Shown here: positions 39,066 through 49,667 of the stretch, piece by piece | Layout: the number at the start of each line of letters is the position of its first letter | Position numbering within the stretch: the first letter of the stretch is position 1 | Assembly (NCBI GenBank): GCA_025594325.1 | Contig: JANHCV010000008.1 | Span: forward strand, 310,001-374,000 | Source of the DNA: Blastocladiella emersonii ATCC 22665 | Taxonomy: Eukaryota; Blastocladiomycota; Blastocladiomycetes; Blastocladiales; Blastocladiaceae | Length of the DNA: 64,000 nucleotides | Direction: 5' to 3' | Notes under the pieces: generated by a model | Told to the model about the DNA's origin: nothing | Seen by the model: the letters and a program-made list of their open reading frames with translations, nothing else | Database searches by the model: none | Position numbers and translations under genes: made by a program

Positions 39066-39759
39066 ATGCGCGAGCTCAGGCTTGATGCCAACGAGTTGCA
39101 ACACGTCTACCGTCGGTTCCGCGCGGCGCTTAAAGACCACCCGCTCGACCAGCTTGTGCAGCTGCCGACCGACCGCAGTGGCCGTCGCCGAATTCCCGCC
39201 GCTTGCGCCGCACCTCTTCGACTTGCGCGTGCGCAGCCTCGTGAGCCGCGCCGCGACCGGCCTTGCGCTCGCCGATCCCGCGTACCGCCACCGCGCCCTT
39301 GGCCGCGTCCAGGAGATCACGCGCGCCGACGGCCTGCTCGCCGCGGCCAACATCGACTCGCCCGCACACCTTGTCCTGTCGCACAAGTTCGGCACCTGGT
39401 CCGCGTACGCGCTCGCCCACGCGTGGTCGGCGAGCGAGCAGGTCGGGATCTCGGTGCCCGGATTCTGCCCGGTGCAGGACCCACCGCCACCGCTCCAGCT
39501 ACCGTCAACTGCGCTGCCGCCGCCGCCCCAGCCCGCGTACACGGCTCACGTCTACTGGCGCCTTTCGAACGCAGAGCGCGCGCAGCCGCTCGGCGAGTAC
39601 CGCAGGTCGCGCATCGTCCAGAGCCTCGGGTATTGCGCGCCGCCCGAGCCCGCTGCTGTCGCGACCACGCTCAACGGGTGGGACGAGTTCAAGCGCGTGC
39701 ACGCGGCGGAACTCGACGCGATTGCGCGCGGCGGGTATAGGCCGCAGAAGGCGAGTTGA
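39066..39759 (+). pseudogene. U2: 5'-truncated, frameshifted copy of U1
   Basis: Homology to the last exon of U1 starts abruptly near 39,066 (MRELRLDANELQHVYRRFRA, U1: LRELGLG...VRKLRA). The frame changes near 39,175 (AEFPPLAPHLFDLRVRSLVS) and stays open to 39,759 (GWDEFKRVHAAELDAIARGG). A Pro-rich insertion (CPVQDPPPPLQLPS) is specific to this copy. It lacks all upstream domains. Confidence 0.65.
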
Positions 39760-39856
39760 ACGCAGACGCGGCATAGTTGTATTTTGATTCTTTGAGCTCG
39801 TGAGAAGCGAAGGTTCGTGGTCCAGTGAACGGGATGTTCGGCTGAACGATCCAGAT

Positions 39857-39870
39857 GTGGCGCAACGCGT
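39857..39870 (-). repeat. Dispersed ACGCGTTGCGCCAC motif, copy 5
   Basis: A 14-bp match on the minus strand, in the 313-bp gap between U2 and Z1, which otherwise holds nothing recognised. Confidence 0.4.
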
Positions 39871-40072
39871 TAGCGCGACCTTCAACTCAAATCTTCCGTG
39901 TGGTTACTCGCAGGTCGGCTTGACTTGCTTGCACGCGCGGTGAAGGCAAAGATGGAGAATGTAGAGTTGCACAGTATATTCTTCGCTCAATCAATGCACG
40001 GCCGTGGCTGCGGGCAGTGTGAGGCGCGCGGTTGGCGCGCGAGATGGGCTTTGGCGAGTAAACCCGGCGTCG

Positions 40073-41184
40073 CTAGTGAAGTTTCTGGCCCAGCACGACC
40101 AAGAATTTGCGAAGTTTGGGGTTCTTGGTGTGGCGGGCTGGCATCCAAGCGTTGTTGCCCGACAGGAGCGTCTTGATCTCAAGCGCATTGGCAAACGCAT
40201 GGAAATCGCGGATGGTGGCCTGGTCGCCACGCTTGGTCTTGTCGAGCTTGAGCGATTTAAGGAAGTCGTCGCGGTCAAACTTGAGCAAGCAGAAGTCGTG
40301 AATCTCTTTCAAGCGTTTCTGGCGCTCGTCGAACGTCAGCGAGAACGAGCACACGCGATCCATGGCCTCCGGCAGCGACAGCGTCAACTCGGGATTCGAG
40401 GCCTTTTCCATCATGATCACGAGCGTCGCGATGCGGATGCAGCTGGTGCGGAGATACTGGGCGGGAGTAGGCTCGGGCCCGTCGATCGTATCAAAGTAGA
40501 TGCAGCGCACAAGCAGCTTGGTAGGCAGAGTCCACGCGAGGCTCTTGTGCAAAGCACCTGGCTTGCGCGTGTCGGGGTCCGACATGAGCAACTACAGTAC
40601 CGGGGGGAAACAGTGAGTTTTGACTACAATCAGTTGCAGCAGGCAGCGCGCACCTCAACAAGGTCGTTCATGTACTGTACACCTTGCTCAAACAAGGCGT
40701 CATTGGTCATAGTCCGGTACATTGACTTGGACATTCGAGGACCCAATTCCCGGAAGAGGACCTCGTAGTCAATCTCGGAAGTATGCGTGGCGTTGGAGAA
40801 CGCTCGGTCATCCTCGTCTGAGAGCGTCCAACCGCCCGTGCGACTCTCCTGCAAGCGCAAGTCTTATCAGCCAGCTACTCTCCAAGGATAAGATCCAACC
40901 ACAACGGAAAGGAAACGCACCAAATCCGCGCTCTCAGCAGCCTTCGACCGCGCCGCCTTCCAGTTTGCGTGCTGCACGACGTTGGCGCGGTGGATGACCG
41001 ACTTTTTGTGATGACGAATCGCTTCGGCGCGGAAGTGCACACCGCACGACTCGCACCAGTCGTAACCGTTGCCCGACTCGAAAGCGGGCGGAAGGTCGGC
41101 GGGCGGCTTCGTCGGCGGATTCACTCGGCGAGCACGCGAGTCGAGCCACTCGAGGTCATGTTCATTGGAATTCGGTGCATTCAT
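40073..41184 (-). CDS. Z1: matrin/U1-type zinc-finger protein, 3 exons
   Basis: Exons 41,184-40,921, 40,848-40,654 and 40,591-40,073 give 325 residues; introns of 72 nt (GTGCGT...GCAG) and 62 nt (GTGCGC...TGTAG). The N-terminus MNAPNSNEHDLEWLDSRARR and a Pro-rich stretch lead into a C2H2 finger (C44, C47, H59, H65; WCESCGVHF...HHKKSVIHR) of the matrin/U1-C spacing used for RNA or double-stranded RNA binding. The C-terminal 170 residues are helical and shared with Z2 (YLRTSCIRIATLVIMMEKAS, FDERQKRLKEIHDF). No known C-terminal family is recognised. It converges on U2; the pair (U plus, Z minus) is repeated as U1/Z0 and U3/Z2. Intact frame and consistent splice sites suggest an active gene. Confidence 0.65.
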
Positions 41185-41380
41185 TGCATGAAGTTCATTC
41201 GTTGCATCGACGGGAATCGTAGAGACTGGAAGGACCGAGGCGAAGAGGCGCCGTGGCGGCGAGCGACCCGTGGGAATGGGGCGCACGTGCATATGAACGG
41301 CGCGTCCAGGGGCCGCGGGAGCACCCTTGACTTAAGTCAAGACTTTACGTCTGAGCTCACCTCGCGTAAATTGCCAAAAA

Positions 41381-42190
41381 CCTCGTGGCCGCGCTCGGCA
41401 CTGCGTACATCAACGTGGAGCCAAACGCGGACTGCCTGCACCTCATGGTCGCCGTCGACTGGCTCGCCAAGGAAGATTTGGAGCGGTGCCTCGAGTGGTT
41501 CGCGCACACCGTCGCGCCCGCCGGCGCGGACCTGCGCGAACTCGGGCTCGGGAACCAGAGCGAGATCAAGCAGTGCCTCCGAAAACTCCGCGCCGCACTC
41601 GAGGCGCACGCGCTCGACCCGTTCATTCAGCTGCTCGCGCTGACGGGCACCGCGGCCGCGTTCCCGGCGCTCGCGCCACACACGATCAACCCGCGCGCGC
41701 GGTACGAGGCGAGCCGCATCGCGACCGTCATCGCGCTCACCGACCCTCGTACCGCGACTGCGTCATGGCGCGCGTCCAGGAGATCGCGCAAGCCGACGGC
41801 CTCGTCCCCGCCGTTCGCGCGTAGCTCGTGTTTGCCGCTGCGTGTGTCATGTTGCCTGCAGTCCTCGTCCCGTCGCGAACCAAGCTCAACGGGCGGCCCA
41901 CGTTCGCACTCGCCCACACAACAGTGGGGGATTCGCCGCTCGGGATCGTGGTGCCCGGGTACCGCACGCCCTGCCCGACGATTAAGCTGTTCCAGCGCAG
42001 CTGGCATTTCTGAGCGACGCGCAGTGGCGCATCGCGAACGTGAAACGCACGCAGCCGGTCGGCGGCTGCCGCAGGACGTGGATCAGCAAGATTCTGTGGG
42101 AGCGCGAGAACAAAGGCGCCCGCGGCGCTGGTCGAGTGGGACGAGCATAAGCGCGCCCAGCAGGCGGTGACTGGCGTCCTGGCTTGTGCA
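41381..42190 (+). pseudogene. U3: 5'-truncated, nonsense and frameshifted copy of U1
   Basis: Homology begins abruptly at about 41,381 (NLVAALGTAYINVEPNADCL; U1: NLAAALGTAHIDVPANADRL) and runs through LEWFAHTVAP, LRKLRAALEAHALDPFIQLL and RIATVIALTDP. A frameshift near 41,745 is followed by MARVQEIAQADGLVPAVRA, then TAG at 41,822 where U1 has TAC (Tyr). The remainder (LVFAAACVMLPAVLVPSRTK, ending near RVQ/WDEHK-like sequence) is further degraded. Confidence 0.65.
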
Positions 42191-42299
42191 GCGAAGCGAC
42201 GATGTATATACGATGTATTCGAGGGTTTGTGTTTAGAGTTGACAACAGACACGGGTTGGGGCTGCAAGCGGCGCACTGGATGTAAATTGCGTGCCGCGG

Positions 42300-43289
42300 T
42301 CAAAGCAACAGGTCTCGTAGATGGTCGGCGAATTTCCTGAACAGGACGATGCCGAACTTCAGGAACTTCTTGTCGCCCCTAGCCATCCACGCCATGTTGT
42401 CGGCCTTGATCGACTCAATCTGAAGAGCGTCGGCCCACTCGTGATAGTCGCGAATGAAGGCCTGGTCGCTCGGCTTGTTCGCATCCAACAGCAAGGCGAG
42501 GAACACGGAGTGCCGGTCGAACTTGAATTTACACATCATGTGGATCGCCATCTCGCGCAGCTCGCGCTCCTCGGGTGTAAGCGAGGACGGGAGGAGCTGC
42601 TTCAGCACGCTGGAAGTGTCCACGGTGGACGCAGGATTTGACGTCTTCTCCATCATGGCCAGGAGCAACGCGATGCGAAGACAGCTGATAAAGTGAGAAC
42701 TGGTGTCATCAGGCCCAGACCATTTCGTCTGGGCTGCTGCAAAAACTCTGTGCTCAAGCTCCTCGGTTGTCAGGGTCCACGCGGCACACGTGTGAAGAGT
42801 ACCCGGCGTTCCCGTCACTGGGTCGGCCACGAGGACTTTCTCGGCAGCGGTCAAGCAAATATCGAGCGCGAAAGGCGTGGCGACCTCCGATGCTGCCCGC
42901 TCATTGGCAGCCGCAGAAATGGAGTTGCTAGTCGATCCAGTCTATGCGGGCACATCATTAAGGAGCGGTTTCATGAGTTCTGGAAAGCGACGTACAGTTT
43001 CCTGAGCTTGGCGTAAACCGCTTTGCGTGACGGCGCTTCCAGTAGCCGTGGACCGCGCGGCCTTCCACTGCGCGTACCGCACGACGTTGGCGCGGTGCAC
43101 AACCGACTTCTTGTGCCGGCGAAGGCGCTCGGTACGGAAGTGCACGCCGCACGGACCACACCACTCGTAACCGTTGCCCGACTCGAAAGCGGGCGGGAGG
43201 TCAGTGGGTGGCTTCGCGGGCGGGTTGACACGGCGCGCGGGCGAGTCGAGCCACTCGCGGTAGTGTTCTTTGGGGTTCGGTGCATCCAT
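42300..43289 (-). CDS. Z2: matrin/U1-type zinc-finger protein, 2 exons
   Basis: Exons 43,289-42,996 and 42,941-42,300 (intron 54 nt, GTACGT...GCATAG) give 311 residues. The first 80 residues are very close to Z1 (MDAPNPKEHYREWLDSPARR; finger C44, C47, H59, H65 in WCGPCGVHF...RHKKSVVHR). The part equivalent to the second exon of Z1 is replaced by a short unrelated linker (TGSTSNSISAAANERAASEV). The C-terminal domain is shared but diverged (ISCLRIALLLAMMEKTS, LTPEERELREMAIHMMCKFK). High N-terminal and lower C-terminal similarity suggests selection on the finger or gene conversion. The start ATG follows CTGCA, as in Z1 and several neighbours. Confidence 0.65.
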
Positions 43290-43701
43290 TGCAGGGAGTT
43301 GAGTAAGATCCATGGATTGCGCTTGGCGGCAACTCGGGGAGAAAAGTGACCAAGCGTGAGCAGCAATGAAGCGCTCTGCCGGAACTGACAGGCGCCTGAG
43401 CCTCATAAGTGAGGCATGCGCCACACGAGGCATGCGCCACACGTGAAGTGAGCGCCGCGTCACACGCGGCAAGACGGGGCCACCTAGTGCTCCGTCGTAG
43501 ACAAAAGTTTCCTTCTGAAGGTTTAACAACCCCGTTCGATACTTTCCGAGGGAATGAATGCGTTTTGAGCCAACTTTGGGTGCAGCAGCTTGAAAACAAC
43601 CCGTGAGCCTGCAAGCTTGCTGGCGTGTGCAGCTCATTCCTGTACTAATCGGACTCCTCCCGCGGGTTCTCCCACTTCTTACTAATGCATCCGTCCGAGG
43701 T
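43290..43701. other. Intergenic region, no gene recognised
   Basis: About 410 bp between the Z2 start and the end of the DUF4470-like pseudogene, with short direct repeats of GGCATGCGCCACAC near 43,412-43,442. No coding sequence is supported. Confidence 0.35.
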
Positions 43702-46700
43702 TTATTCTTCGGTAGAACTTTCAAGATAAGTAGGAAACAAGGGAAGCAGGAGCCCACGCTTGAGCTCGCCCCTCAGAACGGCAAATGCCGCGACGCTGGC
43801 CGCGGCCTCCGCTTCGGCCTTCGGGCCGATAAACGGGAACTTGTTAATGTCCGGCAGCGATCGATCGACCATGACTGCGTGGCTGTAGCTGAGGTACTCG
43901 CCGACGGACTCCGCGTGAGGGCCAAGTCCAGCACGGAATGAAATCGTCCGCCCACATGCGTGAAGGTACACGGCCTCGGCGATAACAACGACTTTTCAAA
44001 GCTTCTGTACGGCAGCACGCGCAGCGGGCGACTCCGACTTGGGCGGGAGAGGCGGGACATAGACGTAGCTGATGTCAAGAGAAAGCGAAAGTCCAGCGGA
44101 TTTGCCTTGCGGCGGTAGCACAACAGGCCGGTTGAAGAAAATGACGGCCACCACGCCTCGTGAGCCGCCGCCTTCGAGCTTGAGCACGCATGCATTCTCG
44201 TGCTTAAAAACGAAGTTAAGCAAGTGAAAGTAAACGAACTTGAGCCCCGTTGCGTGCCACGCCCCGGCTTTGCCTGGAGGTGGTGGGCCCTCTGGAATTG
44301 GGCAGCGACTTGTCACAAGGGGCCATTCCTCGCGCGTAAACATAGCTCCAAAGGCCGAAAACGCGGCTGTGAGAATGAAGACCGATTCGGGGCAGACCCG
44401 ATCAGGGATAGGGAACGCTGCAAATCGAGGAATCGGCGGACTGAGGCCAAGGACGGGTACGACAACGAACGGTGCCTTGCGCACGGACACAGCAATGCGA
44501 CGCAGTTTGGCATCGACCTTGGCGCTCGTCGCGATACCTGGGCATGGTAGCTGGTAGGTACAGACTTTCCCGTCAACGAGGAGCGTGAGGCGCCGCGGTA
44601 TTGCGCGAGGTCGCGTTCCGGCACAAGTTTGACCACGGAATTGCTGCGACTGCGGGGCAAATCGAGAATAAGCTCAAGCTGCTTCCCGTTCAGATCGAGA
44701 ACGCTGGAGACCGTGAGACGCGTTGGAGAAGCACGAGCGGAAAGGTTTGCAGTCGCTGCATACGACATAATACCGCGAAGTGCGGCCTGCATGTCCTCGA
44801 TGGAGACTGGCGTCACAAGCAAACATTTGGAGTCTTCGCCGCCGCTGAGAGAAAACAATACCTCGTTACTGATGCAGATCCACTCGGCCTCGTTATCAAA
44901 AGCTTCCCGTTGATCAAGAGCAGGTCGAGCTCAGAGCGAGAAGCGAAAGTTGGCCTTGGGCTCAACATCGCGCTGGTTCATGTACCATACAACACTGACG
45001 GTACCGTTGATTTCGTCAAGCGCGTGTCGAACCGCGTGAAACAGAGTGCGATCGAGACCATTGGTACAGCCAATGCGGGTGACTGAAGTTGGATGGATAT
45101 TAGGAAGCAGCGAAAAGGTCGCGCAGAGCTGCAAGATGGGCGGAGCAGCTTGATTGTCAAAATCGAAAGCAAAGCCGTGGGCCCGAGCGTACAGGCCACG
45201 CTCCGAGTTAGAACTGTTGATGAAGCCAATCTCGCTCAAATCCCGATCAAGCAGCTCGATGTCGCCGCACGGCCAGGGAAGCAAAGTGTACGGATCTGCC
45301 GCAGACCACACAAGTCGCCAAGAAGCGAAAGCGTACGCGAGAAGCTTTGGCGCAAACGTCGCGGTCGTGAAGGTTCCGCCTATGTTTCTGGATGTTAGTA
45401 CGGCGCTTGTTTTGTCTAATGTGCCAACGTACCAAGTGTAAACCGGTCGACATCGCGCTGTTGATCCAAAGTAAGGATAAAGCGGACAATCATCTTCCAC
45501 AAGTAGTCAGATCCGGGACCCAGCAACGCGATCGGCGCGTCGGCTGCACTCACCTTGCAAAAAGTGCTCCTGCGGTGAAGCAAGGTTCCACGGGATTTGA
45601 TCCTATTCAAAGAAACGGGCCGGGCGTGGGCCGTCCAATGTTCGTGATCAAGCGGCCGGTTCTCCCAGAGCGTTACGCCAAAAAGTGTGAGCAACGCGGG
45701 GAGAGGGAGATTGTATCGGACGTTTAAGGACTCGGCGATCGAGGGAGCTACAGTACTGGCTGTTACCGTTTCGATCATGAGAAGCAGAGACCGGTCAAGC
45801 GCCAACGAGTTGTTGTACTTGAGGAGCGCAGACCCGTGCAAAAGAAGATTTAGATCGCCGCAACGGTCGGCCAGCGTGGAAGTGTCGACCACATCGAAGC
45901 GCTGACCGGGGTCTGCGGCAAGCTGCTCCATGACCAGGACCGCGTCGCCAAGAGCGAAAGTTATGCGAGCTCGAGTGCCGTTGGCTCCATCCGGGACGGG
46001 CCGCAAAGTGTCCGTCAGCGCCTGCACCCACTCCTTGACCTGACGCAACATCGACCTGTCGATGGGCTCCCGTGTCACGTCCACGTAGAATCCAGTTGAG
46101 GCCGGCGCGATGATCTTGATTTCTCGCGAGGTCGCACCGTAAAAGGTCAGGTTGGGAAAGCGGTCCATTTGCGTGCACCGAAAGTACTCGTTTGACTCGA
46201 TCGTGCGGTCGATCCAACAAAGCCGACGCGCCTTAACCGCAGACCCAACCTTGTATTCCGAGTCAAAGAAGACAGCTGAGGTGGTACGGCCGACCAAGAC
46301 CTCGCGCACGGTGCGCCGACAATGGGCGCAGTCAACGTCTGTGCAGTCCAAGTGCGGCTTCTCGACGCTCGTAATTTGGGGGTGCTCGAGCGCAAGCGAG
46401 TCGAGCAGCCGCGCGCGGGCGGTCGCTTGCTCTGCCAATGTAGGAAGGGAGTCACCACGCTCGAGCCAGCGAATCCAGCACTCTCGAACAGCATACAGAG
46501 TCGCATTGTCAAGGACACGGACCGGCGACGTGGGAGAGAGCCAGTCAAAGTCGATGCACTTGCGCAGCTGTTCCAGTAAGAAGACGTGACAGGGCAGTTC
46601 AATCTGTTCCGAAAGCCAGAGTTGGGCGACCATGAAGTAAAAGAAGGTCACGCTGTGGCTCCGGACAAAGCATAACCGCGTGCAAGATGAGAAGCGAGCG

Positions 46701-46994
46701 AGCCATCGGCTCTGGGCGTAAGTCGTTGAGGGTAAAGGACATGGCGGCGCGCGAGCCTTTGCGCTTCGCCTCGATGAGCGCGTGCGCGACCGAGCGCAAG
46801 TCGTGAAAGCCGCACAGCAGAGCATCAAGTTTGCGACCGTCGTTGCTCTCGTTGTGGTAGAGGAAGACGTCGGCGGCGCACGAGTCGCGGAATGGATCGA
46901 AGTGCTCGGCTGGGTCGGTGAGCAAAATCGACGCGCTCGTCTGCGCAGGCATAAATTCGAGCTCCGCTAAGTCCATTGCAGTAAGTTGCTTCAT
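43702..46994 (-). pseudogene. DUF4470-domain protein, decayed
   Basis: The ATG at 46,994 starts MKQLTAMDLAELEF; then LDALLCGFHDLRSVAHALIE and MSFTLNDLRPEPMARSLLIL, matching the DUF4470 Rossmann-like domain found in fungal MYND-type proteins and in DNAAF3. A frameshift near 46,680 leads into a long frame (VTFFYFMVAQLWLSEQIELP to DVDRFTL). A 53-nt intron (45,432-45,380, branch TACTAAC) then gives GGTFTTATFAPKLLAYAFAS. A TGA at 44,931 interrupts an otherwise continuous frame (NFRFSL/ARPALDQREAF). A second shift near 44,595 leads to RRLTLLVDGKVCTYQLPCPG, and another TGA at 43,996 precedes YLHACGRTISFRAGLG and LKRGLLLPLFPTYLESSTEE. Two shifts and two stops indicate a pseudogene of an originally about 1,050-residue protein. 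Confidence 0.55.
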
Positions 46995-48090
46995 CAGCTT
47001 TGCATGGAGTTAAGTGGTGAGGGGAGGAGGGATGGAGGCAAGGGAGGCGCTGCGTTTGGCGACCGCGCAAGCGGCCCGCGCGATAAGCAACACGTGTTTT
47101 CGGAACGCGTCTCACGACTCTTCATGCCCGCTGCGCCGCCCGAGCCTGAGCATCGATGGCCTCCAGAGTGCACTCAGAATAAGGCTCAGTAAATTTTACT
47201 TGAACCACCTAGACGCTTCGCGTCTGGTCTTCAATCGAGGGCTAAAGCCTTCCGCCACGTTGGAGCTTCGGCTCACACGGGATACCTTTGTCCGCTGAAA
47301 GTCCTGCGAGAGTTTCGAGGCTCGTCTTGGCTCGATCGTTCCCTGCTCCTTCATCATCAGCTGTAAACGAGTGTTCGTACGCGAATCGAGCGGGCGGCGC
47401 AGCTCGTTGTACGCCAGCGGTTAATCGTAGAATGAGTCTCGCGCGGCTTCGTGTAACACGGGTAGCTAGAAGTGCAGCCTGTCGTTCACTTGTGGTACCT
47501 GAAAATGGTCGCCGACGAAAGTTACGATGCAGCCGCCGACCAGCTCGTCGCACCGCCGTAGCGCCCGAAGACTCGCGTCAACACGCCAGATCGTGCAGTA
47601 CGTGTTGAGCCATCAACTGATCAATTCATGCTGCAAAACAAACGTACCCAGCGGCGAGGTCGACGACGTGGACGGACGGACGTCAGGTGTTGCGCTGGCC
47701 AAGTTCGTGGTCGCGTCGTCGTCAACATCCGTGGCGTTGGAGGACGTACTTATTTACTTGCGACGCGGCGCCCGTCTCGGGCGCGATGAGCGACGATTAC
47801 GCGGCCATGGTGGCAGCGCAGACGGCCATGACCATGGTGGCGGTGCAGACGGCCGTGACCATGGTGGCGGTGCAGACGGCTGGCGGTATGTCAGCCTTAC
47901 TGCGCTGGCGGTACTTGCCCAGGATCTCGACGGCCACGAGGTGGTGCGATACGAACTTCTCGTGCCACTGGGTACGGCCGCACGTAAAATGTGCATGACC
48001 CTGGTCTAATGGCGCGAAACATAGCGAGAGGACCACCTCGTCGGTCAGACAGGAGCTTCACTGTGCCGTCGTGCGAAGGAGCCCGACGAG
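46995..48090. other. Intergenic region with a 27-bp tandem repeat
   Basis: No gene is supported. The region contains the minisatellite at 47,807-47,887. Some minus-strand frames may be the eroded continuation of the Helitron Rep fragment, but no motif is clear. Confidence 0.35.
47807..47887 (+). repeat. 27-bp minisatellite, three copies
   Basis: Units start ATGGTGGC at 47,807, 47,834 and 47,861. Each is a close variant of ATGGTGGCGGTGCAGACGGC plus 7 bp. The period is a multiple of three, so frames stay open, but no gene is supported around it. Confidence 0.8.
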
Positions 48091-48767
48091 TCACAGCAGC
48101 TCGTGCGCGTGCAGAGTATGCCGCGCCTGCCCCTCCTCGGCAATGAATAGGCGCGCGCGTCGCCGAAAACGCCAGGCTTGTCTGACGCGGCGCCTTAGTC
48201 GAACAGCCGGCCGAACAGGTACTTGACGATGAGCCCGCGGTTGTGCAAGCGCCGCGCGGCCTGCAAGGTCGGTTTTGTGCTCGCGACTATGACGGAGTTC
48301 GAGTGCGTCGCCAGCTGCTCGCACGACATGTTGAGCGCGGCGATCATGCTCGCATCGCGGTACTGCCGGTCGCCACCGTCTACAGGACACGCCACAAGTT
48401 CCGCCGGGTCGCCGCCGCACCAGAAGTTTAGCGCCAGTGAGTTGTTCGGGTTCGGCGTCAACGTAAAACAGACGTGGGGGAGGCCGAACCGCCGCACTAT
48501 GGCCGTGACGCGCTGGCCAAGGTCGTGTCGCTCGCCTTTGCTGCCCCAGAAGTTGGTCGACGACGTAGAGAGTTCGCTCAGCGTACCGAGAGCCGCGATT
48601 GGCCGTTGCCTGAGTTCTGATCCGGGAACGCCGCGATGTGCGCTCCCTCGAAATACCGTATGCCAGGCCAACGCCGACTGCAAGTTTTCTGTCGCGAGGT
48701 CGGCGGCCGTGGTCGCCAAGTTGGGGCTGAGCGCGCAAAGTCTACCGCGCTCCCATGATTGATGCAC
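48091..48767 (-). pseudogene. Helitron Rep (HUH nuclease) domain remnant
   Basis: Minus-strand frame with LGQRVTAIVRRFGLPHVCFT then LTPNPNNSLALNFWCGGD, the pattern of the Helitron Rep N-terminal domain (G-P-..-F-T-L-..-N-P). An overlapping frame gives LFIAEEGQARHTLHAHELL, which carries the HUH motif (His-Ala-His) expected about 100 residues later. A frameshift separates the two, and a TGA follows the HUH. The tyrosines of the catalytic YY motif are not found. It is a dead fragment, separate from the other two Helitron pieces in this window. Confidence 0.6.
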
Positions 48768-49667
48768 TTCAAGCTTTGCGGGCCGTGCGGGACGTAGGGC
48801 TACGCGCGGACAGCAACCAAGGCCTGTCCGAGTTTCTAGGCAAAGGAGCAGAGACGGGTGTTTAGAGAACCCAATGTCGGTCGGAGGTGCGTTGCTTCAA
48901 GCTCTTAACTGTTGGGCACGGGTGTGAGCACAGCCAAATGGTGGTCGGGGGGGGGGAGGAAAGAATAGGAGCGAGGGCGAGGGACGGTGCGTGGCCGAGT
49001 ACGGGACCAGCCACCGCATCGAGCGCGCTGTCCGTTACTGTTCGTTAACGTGGTGTTACCGTTGCCCGTACTGTTCGGACAAGTGGCAAGGCTACATGAA
49101 CGCGCACAGCCCGCACTGATCATCGGCCTGTTGCGCGTCCGTCCCTTCTCGATCTTCTTCATGTGTGGGTGGTCAAGCCCTCACCCGGAATCGCTCAAGA
49201 CTGTCATCACGCTCGCGAGCTCCACAACAACACGCGCGAACGATGAACGAAGCTTCACGCTCGCTCGAACATGATCGAGCGTCGCGAGCCTCCGCCACTC
49301 ACGCTCGTATGAGGGCCTCGAGTTGAATGACGCGGTTCGTTCGCGACCAACGCGACGGGTGCGCCACGCACCGCAAACGCCGAAGCGCAAAACCAGCCGA
49401 AGCGTCTGCGGTGAACAGTAGAACCGGCGCACGTGACGAAAACCAGCGGTGCAAAACCGCGCGCCCAGCCACCCACGCGCGCCGCGGCGCCACGGCAGCA
49501 GGCAAGGACCAGGGCAAGGACAGCAAGCGCTCGCTCCGCCCTCAAAACCGCCCGCTCGCCCCGCCCGCCCCCGCGTCTGCTCGCCCGGCATGTAGAGTCC
49601 GTGCAACTCAACTCGCGCATTGCTCCGACCCGATACCCGATACCCCTCGCACTGCACGCGCTACGCC
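48768..49667. other. Intergenic region, no gene recognised
   Basis: About 900 bp with a G10 run near 48,945-48,957 and no convincing frame. Confidence 0.35.

Noticed and set aside
44931-44933. In-frame TGA as a possible recoded (selenocysteine or reassigned) codon
   Set aside because: Neighbouring intact genes end with TGA, and the same gene has frameshifts and another stop, so simple decay explains it better.
48945-48957. G-run as a telomeric or G-quadruplex feature
   Set aside because: A single homopolymer run with no repeated G-tracts nearby; no telomere-type repeat is present in the window.
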